A stretch of DNA of 64,000 nt from the NCBI GenBank assembly GCA_023935145.1, contig CM043703.1, forward strand, positions 24,253,727 through 24,317,726, in the 5' to 3' direction. The stretch is from Bretschneidera sinensis (taxonomy: Eukaryota > Streptophyta > Magnoliopsida > Brassicales > Akaniaceae). Below are positions 22,925-34,690 of the stretch, in pieces. Position numbers and translations under genes: made by a program. Within the stretch, counting starts at the first letter, position 1; every line of letters begins with the position of its first letter. The notes beneath the pieces are model-generated. The model ran no database searches. It saw nothing but the letters and a program-made list of their open reading frames with translations, and was not told the origin of the DNA.

Positions 22925-24408
22925 TGATGAGAGTCATAAAATGCATCTAAACAGTACTTAATTGTTAACATTTTAGGGTTGATCGAGGTTGGAATTTTCA
23001 CTTTTATACCTTAATAACTCTAAAGTGTTATTCTTGAATCGTTGACTTATTTCATTACATTTTCAGGTACTTTGATCTTTAAAAATAGATGGAAAAGCTA
23101 TCATCATTTTAAACACAAAGCTTCGATGAATACTTGAGTAAGATAATGGTCGTGGAAGAGCCAAGATGAAGAAAAACTAAGAAAGGAGATTTACTAAATT
23201 GCCAGAATTGCCCGTACAGATCAATCATCTTTGAAAATTAAATTGTATTGATGCAAGAAGAACCATGAGATGAGCCATATATGCTTAGAAAGATCCGGAA
23301 GTCTATCTTCTGGATAATTTTACAGCTTGTAAAAATGATTTGTCTAGAGAAAGTTATGGCAATTTTAGTAGACAAAGGTCAGGCTGTGCGGGATTTCAGC
23401 GTGATTTTGGGCTTAAATCCCACATCCCACATCGGTTGGAAAACACATTTCTATATCCCACATCCCACATTAGATTGGAAATACATTACACTCGTGGTAT
23501 TTACCTATAAAAGACCTACTCCACTTCAGCTTTGAGGATGAATCGTAGCTCATCTGAAATCATCAGAGAGTGAATCCAGAGGGCCTTTAGGAGTAATCCA
23601 GAGGGTCTTTAGGACGAATCCGAAGTATAATTTTGGAGGACAAGCTGAGGAATCGCTGAAGCTTTCGTTACCAAAGAGGAGATGATCGTTGAGAGGCCAG
23701 AGGCAACTCAAGGAAGCATGAGCTCCATGGCCGAATAGTCTCCAAGCAAAGCGAAGGGATGAATCCTTAGGTGTAGTTGTTCTTATTTTCCTTTATTTGA
23801 TTCAGTTGTAGTTTGGCATCATTTTCATTAAATATTGTTATGTTTTATTCTTTAACTTAATTAGTAGATTTTTATTAGTCCGGTGATTGCATGCTTCTTT
23901 TCCATATAAGTCTAGTCATGCTCTTCTTATGTGTATTTGTTTGGGTGTGATTGAGTCCGGTAGATCTCTTTTATAGATTTGTCCATTACTGCAATACTAT
24001 CACTTAGATATATCGTCGTCTTTTGATAATTTATAAGTTAGGTTATGTGTGCTTCAAAGTAAAGAATAATTCATATCAATTACATTAGGGTTTATATATG
24101 CGCTTTAAGTGAATATTTGCCGATTGCCTGTTTGGGATGTGAAACTTGCAATCGAGATAAAAACAACTAAATCAAGTTAGGATTAAGGCAACGAACCTAG
24201 GGAGGATTTTCGAAACCTTGTTGTTTCTTTATTATATTCATCAAATCTATTTACACAATTATAATTTTCTCACAATTCAGATTCTGGCATTTGATCTTTA
24301 TTGTTTGTGTTGAGGTTCACACCTTCTCTTGTAGTTATCTTGTTTCCCTGTGGAATCGACACCCCAAAGCTGTACTATAATTACCGCGTTATGTTTTGGG
24401 CATAATCA
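22925..24408 (+). repeat. C3 5' LTR
   Basis: 1484 bp, TGATGAGAGTCATAAAATGC to GGGCATAATCA. Both ends match the C1/C2 LTRs, but the central part (about 23195-23520) matches the E-type LTRs, so it is a mosaic. Confidence 0.93.
23462..23512 (+). promoter_or_regulatory. C3 5' LTR promoter: USE-like motif plus TATA
   Basis: ATCCCACATTA (23462-23472), a worn form of the snRNA-type upstream element, lies 33 bases before TATAAAAG (from 23506). A better copy, ATCCCACATCG, is at 23424-23434. Confidence 0.6.
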
Positions 24409-24413
24409 AATTT

Positions 24414-24430
24414 TGGCACCGTTGCTAGGG
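24414..24430 (+). other. C3 primer binding site (tRNA-Asp, decayed)
   Basis: TGGCACCGTTGCTAGGG, two mismatches to the tRNA-Asp complement, six bases after the LTR end. Confidence 0.85.
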
Positions 24431-24623
24431 AAACACACTTAAGTACAAAGAAGATTGTCAACATTTGACATGACGGTTGAAGAACTGTAAATAGTTTTTC
24501 TTTTCAGCAGTTTGTAAAGGCGGTAACTTCATTCTCTCTTTTAGCTTGCTGCATTAATTTTATTTTATTTTATCTTATTCTTTCTTTTTTGTAGTAATTT
24601 TTTTCATTATTTTGTTACCTTGA

Positions 24624-25904
24624 ATGCAAAGACATAGAGATGCTTGTAGGCCTGTGCTAGAGTCAAAATTCAATTCATTTCTAAATCCTTTATTTGACAG
24701 TCCATCTAGTCCCGAAGAAATGAGTGAACATGAATATCAACCCCCTAGGACCCTTCAGGATTACCTCAACCCTACACGCATAGCCACACCATCATGCATC
24801 ATATTTCCAGCTAATACTCGCCCATTAGAGTTTAAAACAGGGATGATACATTTACTCCCTACATTTCATGGCTTGGATAATGAAAACCGATATGTGCACA
24901 TTAGAGAGTTTGAGGAAGTAGTCGCGACTTTTCATAGTCAAGACGAAACTGATGACATCGTGAGGCTTAAGTTCTTTCCTTTCGCTTTGAAAGATAGAGC
25001 TAAGAGTTGGCTATACTCATTTAGACCACGATCTATTGGGTCGTGGACTGAGATGACTCGGATTTTTTTTAATAAATACTTTCCCCAACATAAGACCAAT
25101 GCTTTAAAAAGGCAAATCTCCACCTTTGCACAAAAGGACAGCGAGACTTTGTATCAGTCTTGGGAGAGATTTAAAGAGTTATTGAGTATGTGCCCTCACC
25201 ATGGGTATGAGAGTTGGCACTTAGTGAGCTATTTTTATGAGGGACTTACATATAGAGAGCGCCAATTTGTAGAGATGATATGTAATGGTGAGTTTTTAGA
25301 GAAAGATCCTGATGAGGCCATAGAGTACCTCAATGAGCTTGCTGAAAAAGCTCACACTTGGACTGGACTTAGTGCTACTGAAAGCAAAAATAGGTCACGA
25401 CCTATAGGGCACCCAAATGGTGGTGGAATTTACCATCTTAGGGAAGAGGATAACCTTAGAGCCAAGGTCGAGATGCTCACTAGGGAGCTCGATGAGTTAA
25501 AGACTAAAAGCATAAAGCCAACACACGTAGCTAATAATGCAAAATCTTTTGAACCATGTTTTGTGTGTAGTGGGGTAGATCATCTCGCCCAAGAGTGTCC
25601 CACATTTGTTGAGATGAGAGGGATGTATAAGGAACAATGTAATGCCTTAGGTATGTACAAGAAGCCTTTGACACCCTTCTTTGATACTTATAATCCAGGA
25701 TGGCGAAATCACCCCAATTTCAGTTGGAAGTCTAAAAACCAGCAGCTTGCACAAACCTCTACATCATATCATGCACCTGTGTCTTCTAGGAGTTCTTTAG
25801 AAGACACTTTACATGCTTTTATTGAGGCACAGGGTAAGACTAATAAAAGACTTGAATCGTTAATTGTGCAAGTTGTTGAAGAACATAAAGAGATAAAGTG
25901 CTAA
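24624..25904 (+). CDS. C3 gag, longest open frame in the window
   Basis: A 426-codon frame from a true ATG. Residues about 50-220 are the Retrotrans_gag domain: TGMIHLLPTFHGLDNENRYV, LKFFPFALKDRAKSWLYS, FFNKYFPQHKTNALKRQIST and ETLYQSWERFKELLSMCPHH. A CCHC knuckle follows (CFVCSGVDHLAQECP, residues about 312-326), then a Gln-rich tail. The TAA at 25902-25904 corresponds to a CAA in the related C1 sequence, so the original gag ran on into 25905-26147. In the family Gag forms the virus-like particle and binds element RNA. It may still be translatable, but its own protease and RT are deleted. Confidence 0.85.
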   Translation: MQRHRDACRPVLESKFNSFLNPLFDSPSSPEEMSEHEYQPPRTLQDYLNPTRIATPSCIIFPANTRPLEFKTGMIHLLPTFHGLDNENRYVHIREFEEVVATFHSQDETDDIVRLKFFPFALKDRAKSWLYSFRPRSIGSWTEMTRIFFNKYFPQHKTNALKRQISTFAQKDSETLYQSWERFKELLSMCPHHGYESWHLVSYFYEGLTYRERQFVEMICNGEFLEKDPDEAIEYLNELAEKAHTWTGLSATESKNRSRPIGHPNGGGIYHLREEDNLRAKVEMLTRELDELKTKSIKPTHVANNAKSFEPCFVCSGVDHLAQECPTFVEMRGMYKEQCNALGMYKKPLTPFFDTYNPGWRNHPNFSWKSKNQQLAQTSTSYHAPVSSRSSLEDTLHAFIEAQGKTNKRLESLIVQVVEEHKEIKC

Positions 25905-26316
25905 GTGTCCAAGTTGATGAGCTACTTGAGTGTGACTGAGCGAGGTAAGTTCCCTTCTCAAGCTCAGTCCACACCCCATGGTCAGCACCTAGCACAAAAT
26001 AATTTGAAGGAGGTGAATGTCATTGAGACACTGAGGGGTAAGTCATTACGCATCCCAACAACAGAAAAATCAGAGGTTGTGGATGAAAGCCATCAAGCAC
26101 AAGCATACATGATTGACTCATTCATGGAAAAAAGTCCAGCACCTTAATCCATTTGAGTCCACCCTCATCCATGGCTTCACCAAAGCATACATCGAGCCAG
26201 AATTTGCGAATGCTACTGTTGACATCCTTGAGGCCCCCCAAAAGCGTAGAAGCACCAAATTTGGCAATGAAGTAGTGGCAGGTACATTCAACCTATGTTT
26301 TTCAAGGAGGGAATAA
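25905..26316 (+). pseudogene. C3 gag tail and unidentified joint
   Basis: In frame after the gag stop, 25905-26147 (MSYLSVTERGKFPSQAQSTP) matches the gag tail of C1 and C2. An overlapping frame, 26113-26316, encodes an unfamiliar peptide with PQKRRSTKFGNEVVAG. It may be the scar of the pol deletion or the end of a lost env-like ORF. I do not recognise it. Confidence 0.55.
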
Positions 26317-26320
26317 GAGC

Positions 26321-26364
26321 GTCTGGCTAAAGACGTAAAACTTAGCACTCATGGGAGGCAGCCC
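26321..26364 (+). other. Conserved motif of C3
   Basis: GTCTGGCTAAAGACGTAAAA followed by CTTAGCACTCATGGGAGGCA. Matches the blocks in B (13157-13201) and E2 (56697-56736). Confidence 0.72.
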
Positions 26365-27983
26365 ACAACGTATCCTTTTATTTTTTTTGCTTTCCATATT
26401 TCTTTTTTCTCTTGTTTATTATTATTATCTTGTTGTTTTCCAGTTTTACTTTCGTATTTCTTTTTCAGGGACAAAAATACGAAGCAGTTTAAATGGTGGA
26501 GCACAATTTTCAGCTTCTGTGCACCTTTGGCTACAAGGGGAGTTTCCTTTACTCTTTCTTTTATATTGAGGTCAATGCAATTTTTAAGTTGGGAGTGAAG
26601 AAAACGCATCTCTTTGTTTCCATTTTCTTTATTTCCATACATTTTTCTTTTTCCATTGAACTGCTTGGTGTCATTTTCCCTCTCTTTTTGTTTTAAGCAT
26701 GCTTTGTGGTTGCCTTGGAGTTAATTCACATGTCAATGATATAAACTTAATTGAGATAGCAGATGGCATTTAGAAGGAGTTAAATTTAGTTTCGGTTTGA
26801 AATTAATTTAAATATCAATCTTCATTTGGTTTGAGACTCTAGTTTGTGGTAAGATTGTATGATTAGTGTATAACATCTAGAGAAATTTTATGTGTGATTA
26901 TTTTGTGAATATTTTTGCGGTCTCAACAAGCTCTAGAACTTAGTTGATAATCACTTGAGGCGAATTCCTAGAATGCACACTACTTAGGAGATGATATAGA
27001 CCATTTTTGAACCTTTTGAGCCTTTCAAACCTACCATTGCTATATTTATCACTAGTCACCTATTTGAGCCTTTTTCTTTAAAAGAAAAATTGAGCCTTGT
27101 TTCTTTTGATAAACCATTTACTTACCTTTATGAGCCTAAAAATATTTTTATCCTTACCTTTCTTTTAAAAGAACTTAGTTATACACATGTTGTGCGAAGC
27201 ACTTAAAAGGAGTAAGGGTGAAAATATGAAAAAATATCACTACCGCAACCCAAGTACATTAAAGGAGATAAGTTGGGGGTTGTGGAAAAGAAAAGAAAAA
27301 AAAATGAAAATGAAAGTGAATGGTTATGTGCAAAAAAAAAAAAAGAATTATGGCAAAGAAAGAAGAAAGAAAGAAAAGAAAAAAATAGTGATTTGTTAAA
27401 AGAAATGCTTGAAAAATGGTTGAAAGAGTTGGGTGTTGAAGTAAGGTTATCCAGTGTTTAAAAAGTTGTGTTCAAAACTAAGAGATTAAGTTCTTCTACT
27501 TGTTGAATCCTTCCCGTTCTTTCTTAACCTTTACCTTAGCCTAACGTTACAAGCTTATTAAAGACCTTTTGATCCAATGTAGTGGTATTTTTCTACAATA
27601 GTGGAGAGTGATTTGAAAAGTGAGCCTATAGAGCTTGTTTTTGTGATTGATGTCACACAATTTATTATGTTTTTAGAGGCCAAGACTTGTATTCATGAAT
27701 ATTATGCATAAAATCATCCGGGTGTTCGGATTAATGGTTTGTGGTAAGATGGATGTTAAAAGTCAATAACGATTTTAAGATTGATGTTTGGATTACTTTT
27801 GGACTTAGGTGAAATTTAATGATTCTATGTGCCATATATTATGCGTAATTTTTGAGACGAAAAGTGAATTACTCTTGGTTCAACGTTGGCATTGCTGTAC
27901 TTTGTTTTTAACTCATACCATAGAATTCATCTCTTATTTTTGCTTCAATTGCTAGGGACTAGCAATAAGCTAGTTGGGGGTTG
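26365..27983 (+). other. C3 3' non-coding region and polypurine tract
   Basis: AT-rich, homologous to the C2 3' region (29888-31600, opposite strand). A long A/G-rich run lies at 27287-27390; short frames there are low-complexity only. GCTAGTTGGGGGTTG (27969-27983) is the likely polypurine tract before the 3' LTR. Confidence 0.7.
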
Positions 27984-29453
27984 TGATGAGAGTCATAAAA
28001 TGCATCTAAACAGTACTTAATTGTTAGTAATTTAGGGTTGATCGAGGCTGGAATTACACTTTTATACCTTAATAACTCTAAAGTGTTATTCTTGAATCGT
28101 TGACTTATTTCAGTGCATTTTCAAGTACTTTGAGGTTAAAAAAAAGATAGAAAAGCTATTATCGTTTTAAACACGAAGCTTCAATGAATACTCGAGTGAG
28201 ATAATGGTCGTGGAAGAGCCAAGATGAAGAGAAACCAAGAAATGAGATTTACTAAATTGCCAGAATTGCCCGTACAGATCAATCATCTTTGAAAATTAAA
28301 CTGTATTGATGTAAGAAGAATCGAGAGATGAGCCATATATGCTTAGAAAGATCTGGAAGTCTATTTTCTGAATAATTTTACGGCTTGTAAAAATGATTTT
28401 TCTAGAGAAAGTTATGGCAGTTTTAGTAAACAAAGGTCGGGCTGTGCGGGATTTCAGTGTGATTTTGGGCTTAAATCCCACATCCCACATCGGTTGGAAA
28501 ACATATTTCTATATCCCACATCCCACATCGGATTGGAAACACATTGCACTCATAGTATTTCCCTATAAAAGGCCTACTCCACTTTAGCTTTGAGGATGAA
28601 TCGGAGCTCATCTGAAATCATCAGAGAATGAATCTAGAGGGCCTTTAGGACGAATCCGAAGTATAATTTTGGAGGGCAAGCTGAGGAATCGCCGAAGCTT
28701 TCGCTACCAAGGAGGAGATGATCATTGAGAGGCCGAAGGCAACTCAAGGAAGCATGAGCTCCATGGCCGGCTAGTCTCCAAGCAAGGCGAAGGGATGAAT
28801 CCCTAGGTGTAGTTGTTCTTATTTTCCTTTATTTGATTCAGTTGTAGTTTGGTATTATTTTCATTAAATATTGTTATCTTTTATTCTTTAATTTAATTAG
28901 TAGATTTTTATTAGTCCGGTGATTGGATTCTTCTTTTCCATATAAGTCTAGTCATGCTCTTCTTATGTGTATTTGTTTTGGTGTGATTGAGTCTGGTAGA
29001 TCTCTTTTATAGATTTGTCCATTGCCGCGGTATTGTCATTTAGATATATCGTCGTTTTTTGATAATTTATAAGTTAGGTCATGTGTGCTTGAAAGTAAAG
29101 AATAATTCATATCAATTACATTAGGGTTTATACATGCGCTTTACTTGAATATTTGTCGATTGCCTGTTTGGGATGTGAAACTTGCAATCGAGATAAAAAC
29201 AACTGAATCAAGTTAGGATTAAGGCAACGAACCTAGGGAGGATTTCCAGAACCTTGTTGTTTCTTTATTATATCCATCATATTTATCAAATCTATTTACA
29301 CAATTACAATTTTCTCACAATTCAGATTCTGGCATTTGATCTTTATTGTTTGTGTTGAGGTTCACACATTCTCTTGTAGTTATCTTGTTTCCCTGTGGAA
29401 TCGACACCCCAAAGCTGTACTACAATTACCGCATTATGTTTTCGGTGTAATCA
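27984..29453 (+). repeat. C3 3' LTR
   Basis: 1470 bp, TGATGAGAGTCATAAAATGC to GGTGTAATCA; pairs with 22925-24408. Confidence 0.93.
28520..28570 (+). promoter_or_regulatory. C3 3' LTR promoter: USE-like motif plus TATA
   Basis: ATCCCACATCG (28520-28530) matches the plant snRNA upstream element RTCCCACATCG in full. TATAAAAG starts at 28564, so the gap is 33 bases. Confidence 0.65.
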
Positions 29454-29887
29454 CGCGGCCTTGGCTGGTCCAAGCCACGGCTCTACCTGGTGCTGATGCT
29501 GGCACATGCTCTGGGCATCGCGGCCCTGGCTAGTCCAGGCCGCGGCTTTGGCTGATGCTCTTCTTGCTCTTTTGGGCTTGATTCTGGAGGCTGAGGCTTT
29601 CACTTCTTCAGGCCTCAATGCCCATACTTTAAGACTTAGTTTCTTTTCATTTTTGTTCTTTCACAACCATGTCCTCACTCGAATGTGCATCGAAGCATCG
29701 TGCTTTAAGCTATGCTGGCTTTCCATCTCTTTTGAACTCAAGGTACCTGAAAATGCACCGAAATAAGTCAATGATCCAAGAATGTCACTTTAGAGTTATT
29801 AAGGTATAAAAGTGTAATTCAAACCTTGATCAACCCTAAAATACTAACAAATAAGTACTGTTACGATTCATTTTATGACTCTCATCA
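29454..29887 (-). repeat. C2 3' LTR, part right of C3
   Basis: Begins with the second CGCGG target copy (29454-29458). The minus-strand LTR start TGATGAGAGTCATAAAATG is at 29887. Purine-rich AGTTTGGGGTTA (minus) abuts it at 29888-29899 as the polypurine tract. Confidence 0.92.
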
Positions 29888-31633
29888 TAACCCCAAACTA
29901 GCTTATTGCTAGTCCCTAGCAATTCAAGCGACAACAAGACAAAAAGAAATGAATTCTATGGTAAGAATCAAAACAAAGTAAAGCAATGTTAGTGCTCAAC
30001 CAAGAGTAATTCACTTTTCGTCTCAAAAATTGTACATAACACACAGCACATAGAATCATTAAATATCATCCAAGTCCAAAAGTAATCCAAACATCAATCT
30101 TAAAATTGTTATTGACTCTTAACATCCATCTTACCACAATCCATTAATCCGAACACTCGGATGATTTTATGCATAACATTCATGAATACAAGTCTTGGCC
30201 TCTAAAATATTTAATTTGCATGACATCAATCACAAAAAACAAGCTCCATAGGCTCACTTTTCAAATCACTCTCCACTATTGTAGAAAAATCACACTACCT
30301 TGGATCAATAGTTCCTTAATAAGCTTGTAACGTTAGGCTGAGGTAAAGGTTAAACATAACCTACTTTAAGCACTGGATAACCTTACTTCAACACCCAATT
30401 CTTTCAACCATTTTTTCGAGCATTTTTCTCAATAAATCACCATTTTTTTTCTTCTTTCTTTACCATAATTCACTTCTTTTTTATTTTGGCATAAGACCAT
30501 TCACCTTCTTTTTCATTTTTTTCTTTTCTTTTCCATAATCCCCAACTTATCTCCTTTAATATACTTGGTGGGTTATGGTAGTAATTTTTTTTTTTTGTAT
30601 TTCCATCCTTACTCCTCTCAAGTGCTTCTCAACAATTGTGTATAACTAAGTTCTTTCAAAAGAAGGGTAAGGATAAAATATTTTTAGGCTCATGAAGGTA
30701 AGTAAATGGGTTATCGAAAGAAACAAGGCTCAAATTCTTTTTCAAGAAAAGGCTCAAACAGGTGACTAGCGATGAATATAGCGAGGGTAAGTTTGAAAGG
30801 CTCAAACGGTCCAAAAATGGCCTACATCATATCCTAAGTAGTGTGTATTCTAGGAATTCGCCTCAAGTGATTATCAAATAAGTTCTAGAGCTTATTAAGA
30901 CCGCAAAAATATTCACAAAACAATCACACATAAAACTTCTCTAAATGTTTTAGACTAAACATGCAATCTTACCACAATCTAGAGTCTTAAACCAAATGAA
31001 GATTGACACTTAAATTATTCTCAAACCGAAGCAAGATTTAACTTCTTCTAAATGTTGTATGCTATCTCAATTAAGCTCATATCATTGACATGTGAATTAA
31101 CTCTAAGGCTTAACACAAAGCATGCTAAAAAAAAACAAAAAAAAAAAGAAAAATGACACCAAGCAGTTCAATGGAAAAAAGAAATATGTTTCCTCCACCC
31201 CCAACTTAAAAATTGCATTGACCTCAATGTGAAAGAAAAGGTAAAGGAAACTCCCTTTGTAAACAAAAGTGCACAAAAGCTGAAAATTGTACACCATCGT
31301 TTGAACTATATGTCGTGCTTCTTTCTAAAATTTCGATCTATAACATGGAACAAAACAAACAAAAAGAAAGCAACTGCGATGTAACATTAAGATTCCCACC
31401 ATATGTTAGGGTAACACATGAAATGGAAATAAATAAAAACTAAAATAAAATAATAAAAAATAAAATAAAATAACAAAAAGAAAGACACAACAAATGTTAG
31501 TATAGTTATTCAATAATAATAAGAAAAAAAATAAAATAAAAGGGGACAAACAAGATATAACCCAAAACTAATCTTCTATGTCTTCATCCTCCTCTTCATT
31601 CTCTTCACTTTCCTCTGGAGTTGGATCAAAAGA
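29888..31633 (-). other. C2 3' non-coding region
   Basis: AT-rich, homologous to the C3 3' region. It holds low-complexity A/T runs (30420-30600, 31430-31560). No coding gene is supported. An acidic stretch at 31570-31630 may be the last codons of the env-like frame. Confidence 0.65.
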
Positions 31634-32700
31634 CTAACCCGGATAGGGTGGCAAAGTGGGAAAGTTATTCATGACACAACCAGTAGCAGAGGCAAGGTGT
31701 TGGTACATCTGAACAAAAGAAGAGTATACTCCCGCCTGATAATCGGCTTGCCTAGCCAAGAATCGTTCTTGATGATCAAATCTATCTTGCAAGAATTTAT
31801 GATGCTCGTCAAAATGAATCTCTAAACGCTCAAGGCACTCTGTAATAGTGAAATGCTTAGGGGGAGGAGGGGTTGCAATCGCTGCTCTCTCTCCCAGAAC
31901 TGGTGGCCTTGAGGCTTTAATCAGATTAAGCATGCCATTATCGATGGGCTTCTTAGGTTGCTGGGCTTCCTCATCAGGACTGTACTGGACTCCGGCTCAG
32001 ATGCATAATTTGGTAATTAAGGAAGGGAAATACAATCAAGCTTTTGTTGCACAGTGTGTATGATAGAATTAAATATGATTTGGCCAACATCAATAGTCAT
32101 GCCCATCAAAATGGCATAAATTAAAATAGCTCTCTCAACAGTAAGGTCACTATAGTGCGTAGCAGGCATCAATCTCTGGCATACAAAATATTGCCAAGCT
32201 AAAGCATTGACAGTTAAAGAAGTACTGGGCAAGGTTATAGGGGTATTATCCGTCATTTTCCATGTAGTACCCGGAATACAGAGAGTATTGCAAATCTCTT
32301 CATAATTAATATTAGACGCATATGCACTATACTCACTGTTTTCTATGTCAGGTAGCCCATAGAGTCTATTAATAGATGTGCTGCTAAAAGAAACTGTTTT
32401 TCCTCTCACCCTCACCTTACCATTCCTATGTTCTTCTGCATTAGCATAGAATTCTCTAACCACATTTGTGAGGGAATGAGATGGTTGTCTAGCAAATGTA
32501 CCCCAATGCCTAATAATCATTCTAAACAAGGTTGGGTTCCCCCTCTCTGTGATATTGAATCCTCTCTTAGGAATGGGTTTTCTAGTGTGCATCATCCTAA
32601 CATATCTCTCACTAGCCTCAAAACTAACAAATTTGCTCTCATCATCCTCTTGAGGTTGTTTCCCCCTTGATCTCTTGATTTTAGGGGCCATTTGAATCAA
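31634..32700 (-). pseudogene. C2 env-like ORF
   Basis: Likely ATG at 32691 (MAPKIKRSRGKQPQEDDESK). The frame is open to 32017 and contains KRGFNI, HSLTNVVREFYANAEEH, VRGKTVSFSSTSINRLYGLP and SLTVNALAWQYFV. This is the pattern of the plant transposon protein region (VREFYAN... G..v.f....IN..lGLP) encoded after integrase in Athila elements. A frameshift follows, and 31933-31634 (ECLERLEIHFDEHHKFLQDR) gives the coiled-coil-like C-terminal part. No clear membrane span, so its description as env-like rests on position only. Confidence 0.7.
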
Positions 32701-33337
32701 ATTTATAGAATAATGGAACTAATTCAAAATTAACCATCCAAATAACACAAATGAACAACAAAGAGAAGAAATTGGTCTTACTTGATGATCAAAGTTGGAG
32801 AGAAGAAGGAGTACCCACCAATTTGAAGTTTGCTTGATGAACCCAAAATCCTCTTAGTACTAAGCTTTTTGGAGAAATTTCCAAAAAAATATGCAATATT
32901 AGTGCTCAATCCTTCAAGAAATGATGTTAGAATCAAGAAATTTTGAGCAAAAGTGAGTGGGTAAGTGAGGGTTTAGAGAGAGGATGAGAGAGAGATGAGT
33001 GTGCTGTGTTTTTGTATAAGAGAAATGAAGAGGAAAGGGGTTGATTTGGGGTTTTAAGGTACTGGACATGAGCTGGCACCATGGCATGGGCTGAGGGACG
33101 TGTATGCGTGCACACTGTGCACTGCAGCACTGTGGGCCGGGCCTAGGCGCGGGCTGGTCCTGGTTCTAAACAAAACACCTTGTTTGTGGGAGAAAATAAA
33201 TAAAATTAATAAAAATAACCCTTAAACTAAGAATTAGATCAAATCAAATTAAAAACTAAAAATTCGAAATAAACTTAATTGAAAACAAAACAAACAAAAC
33301 AAAAATAAATAAATAAATACATACCTTTGTGGTGTGG
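32701..33337 (-). other. C2 spacer between integrase and env-like ORF
   Basis: Non-coding; AT-rich next to integrase, then leader-like sequence before the env-like ATG. Short frames here are accidental. Confidence 0.55.
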
Positions 33338-34690
33338 TCAAGGTGAATAGACCGGATCTATAAGTGGGATGTCTTCCACTTCCAGATCTTGCCTATCAAT
33401 TAAGATTTTAAGGCGTTGACCATTTACTTTAAAAATCCAACCATCTCTAATGTCATCTATTTCCACTGCCCCATTTGCAAAAACATTTTTCACTATAAAA
33501 GGACCAGTCCACCTCGACTGAAGTTTTCCTAGATGCTTATAGAGTCTAGAATCGTATAAGAACACCCGATCATTAGGCTTGAATGTTTTCCTCAAAATAT
33601 TTTTATCATGAAACACTTTCATCTTTGCCTTATAGATTCTCGAGTTCTCATAAGCATCATTTCTTAACTCCTCTAACTCGGTCAACTGATATTTCCTAAG
33701 CTTACTTGCCTCTCCTATGTCAAAATTGAAAGACTTGATGGCCCGATAAGCTCAATACTCGAGCTCTACAGGTAAATGGTAAAGCTTTCCAAAAACAAGC
33801 CTATATGGTGACATACCTAAAGGGGTTTTGAAAGCTGTACGGTAAGCCCAAAGCGCATCAACTAGTCTCAAAGACCAATCCTTGCGATCAGGGTTGACCG
33901 TTTTTTCTAGAATTTGTTTAATTTCTCTATTTGCAAGTTCTACTTGTCCACTTGTCTGAGGGTGGTAAGCTATAGAAATCTTATGTAATACTTCATATTT
34001 TCTCATCAAAGCTTCAAAGGAACGGTTGCAAAAATGTGTACCTCGATCACTAATTATAGCACGTGGTGTACCAAATCGAGATAATACATTTTCTTTGAGA
34101 AATTTAATTACTGTACTATTATCATTGTTTCGGTAAGCTGCTGCCTCTAACCATTTTGACACATAATCTATTGCCACAATGATATATTGATATCCGAAAG
34201 AAGGAGGAAATGGTCCCATAAAATCAATGCCCCAACAATCAAAGATTTCAATCACTAAAATTGGGTTTAAAGGCATCATCTTACGACGAGACACAGCTCC
34301 TAACTTCTGAAACTTTTCACATGAGCGACAATAGATGTTTGCATCTTTAAACAAGGTAGGCCAATAAAATCCACACTGCAAAATTTTTACAGCGGTTTTT
34401 TTCATTTAAAAGTGGCCTCCACAAGCTTGGGAGTGACAAAATTCCAAGACGCTGGCAATCTCTTCATTAGGGATGCACCACCTTAAAATTTGGTTAGGGT
34501 AGTACTTGAAAAGACAGGAGTCATCCCAATAAAAATTATATACCTCATTCAAGAACTTCCTCTTGTCTTGAGTGCTCCAATCCATTGGTATCTCACCGGT
34601 AGCCAAATAATTTACGATATGAGCAAACCATGGTAGAGAAGTAATAGCGAGTAATTGTTCATCGGGAAAATCATCCTTGATTGGCATGTC
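33338..34690 (-). pseudogene. C2 integrase
   Basis: One frame on minus with two internal stops (near 34403 and 33750). The N-terminal zinc region has CHSQACGGHF, then a stop, then [15 protein letters not shown], giving the HHCC set. The catalytic D, D and E are visible in [24 protein letters not shown] and [13 protein letters not shown]. The C-terminal part (33685-33338) carries KLQSRWTGPFIVKNVFANGA and the VNGQRLKILIDRQ end. The catalytic residues look intact, but the stops inactivate it. Confidence 0.9.

Larger units (their letters stand above)
22925..29453 (+). mobile_element. Retrotransposon C3 (gag-only derivative, plus strand)
   Basis: LTRs 22925-24408 and 27984-29453 with exact target duplication CGCGG (22920-22924 and 29454-29458). 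It keeps a near-complete gag (24624-25904 and in-frame tail) but has no protease, RT or integrase. Sequence passes from the gag tail to the conserved 3' motif at 26321. LTRs are about 94-95% identical by eye. It inserted in antisense orientation into the C2 3' LTR. Mobility would need enzymes from a relative such as C2. Confidence 0.94.

Noticed and set aside
27187..27461. Lys-rich frames in the C3 3' region
   Set aside because: They are translations of an A/G-rich low-complexity tract; no start context or conservation.
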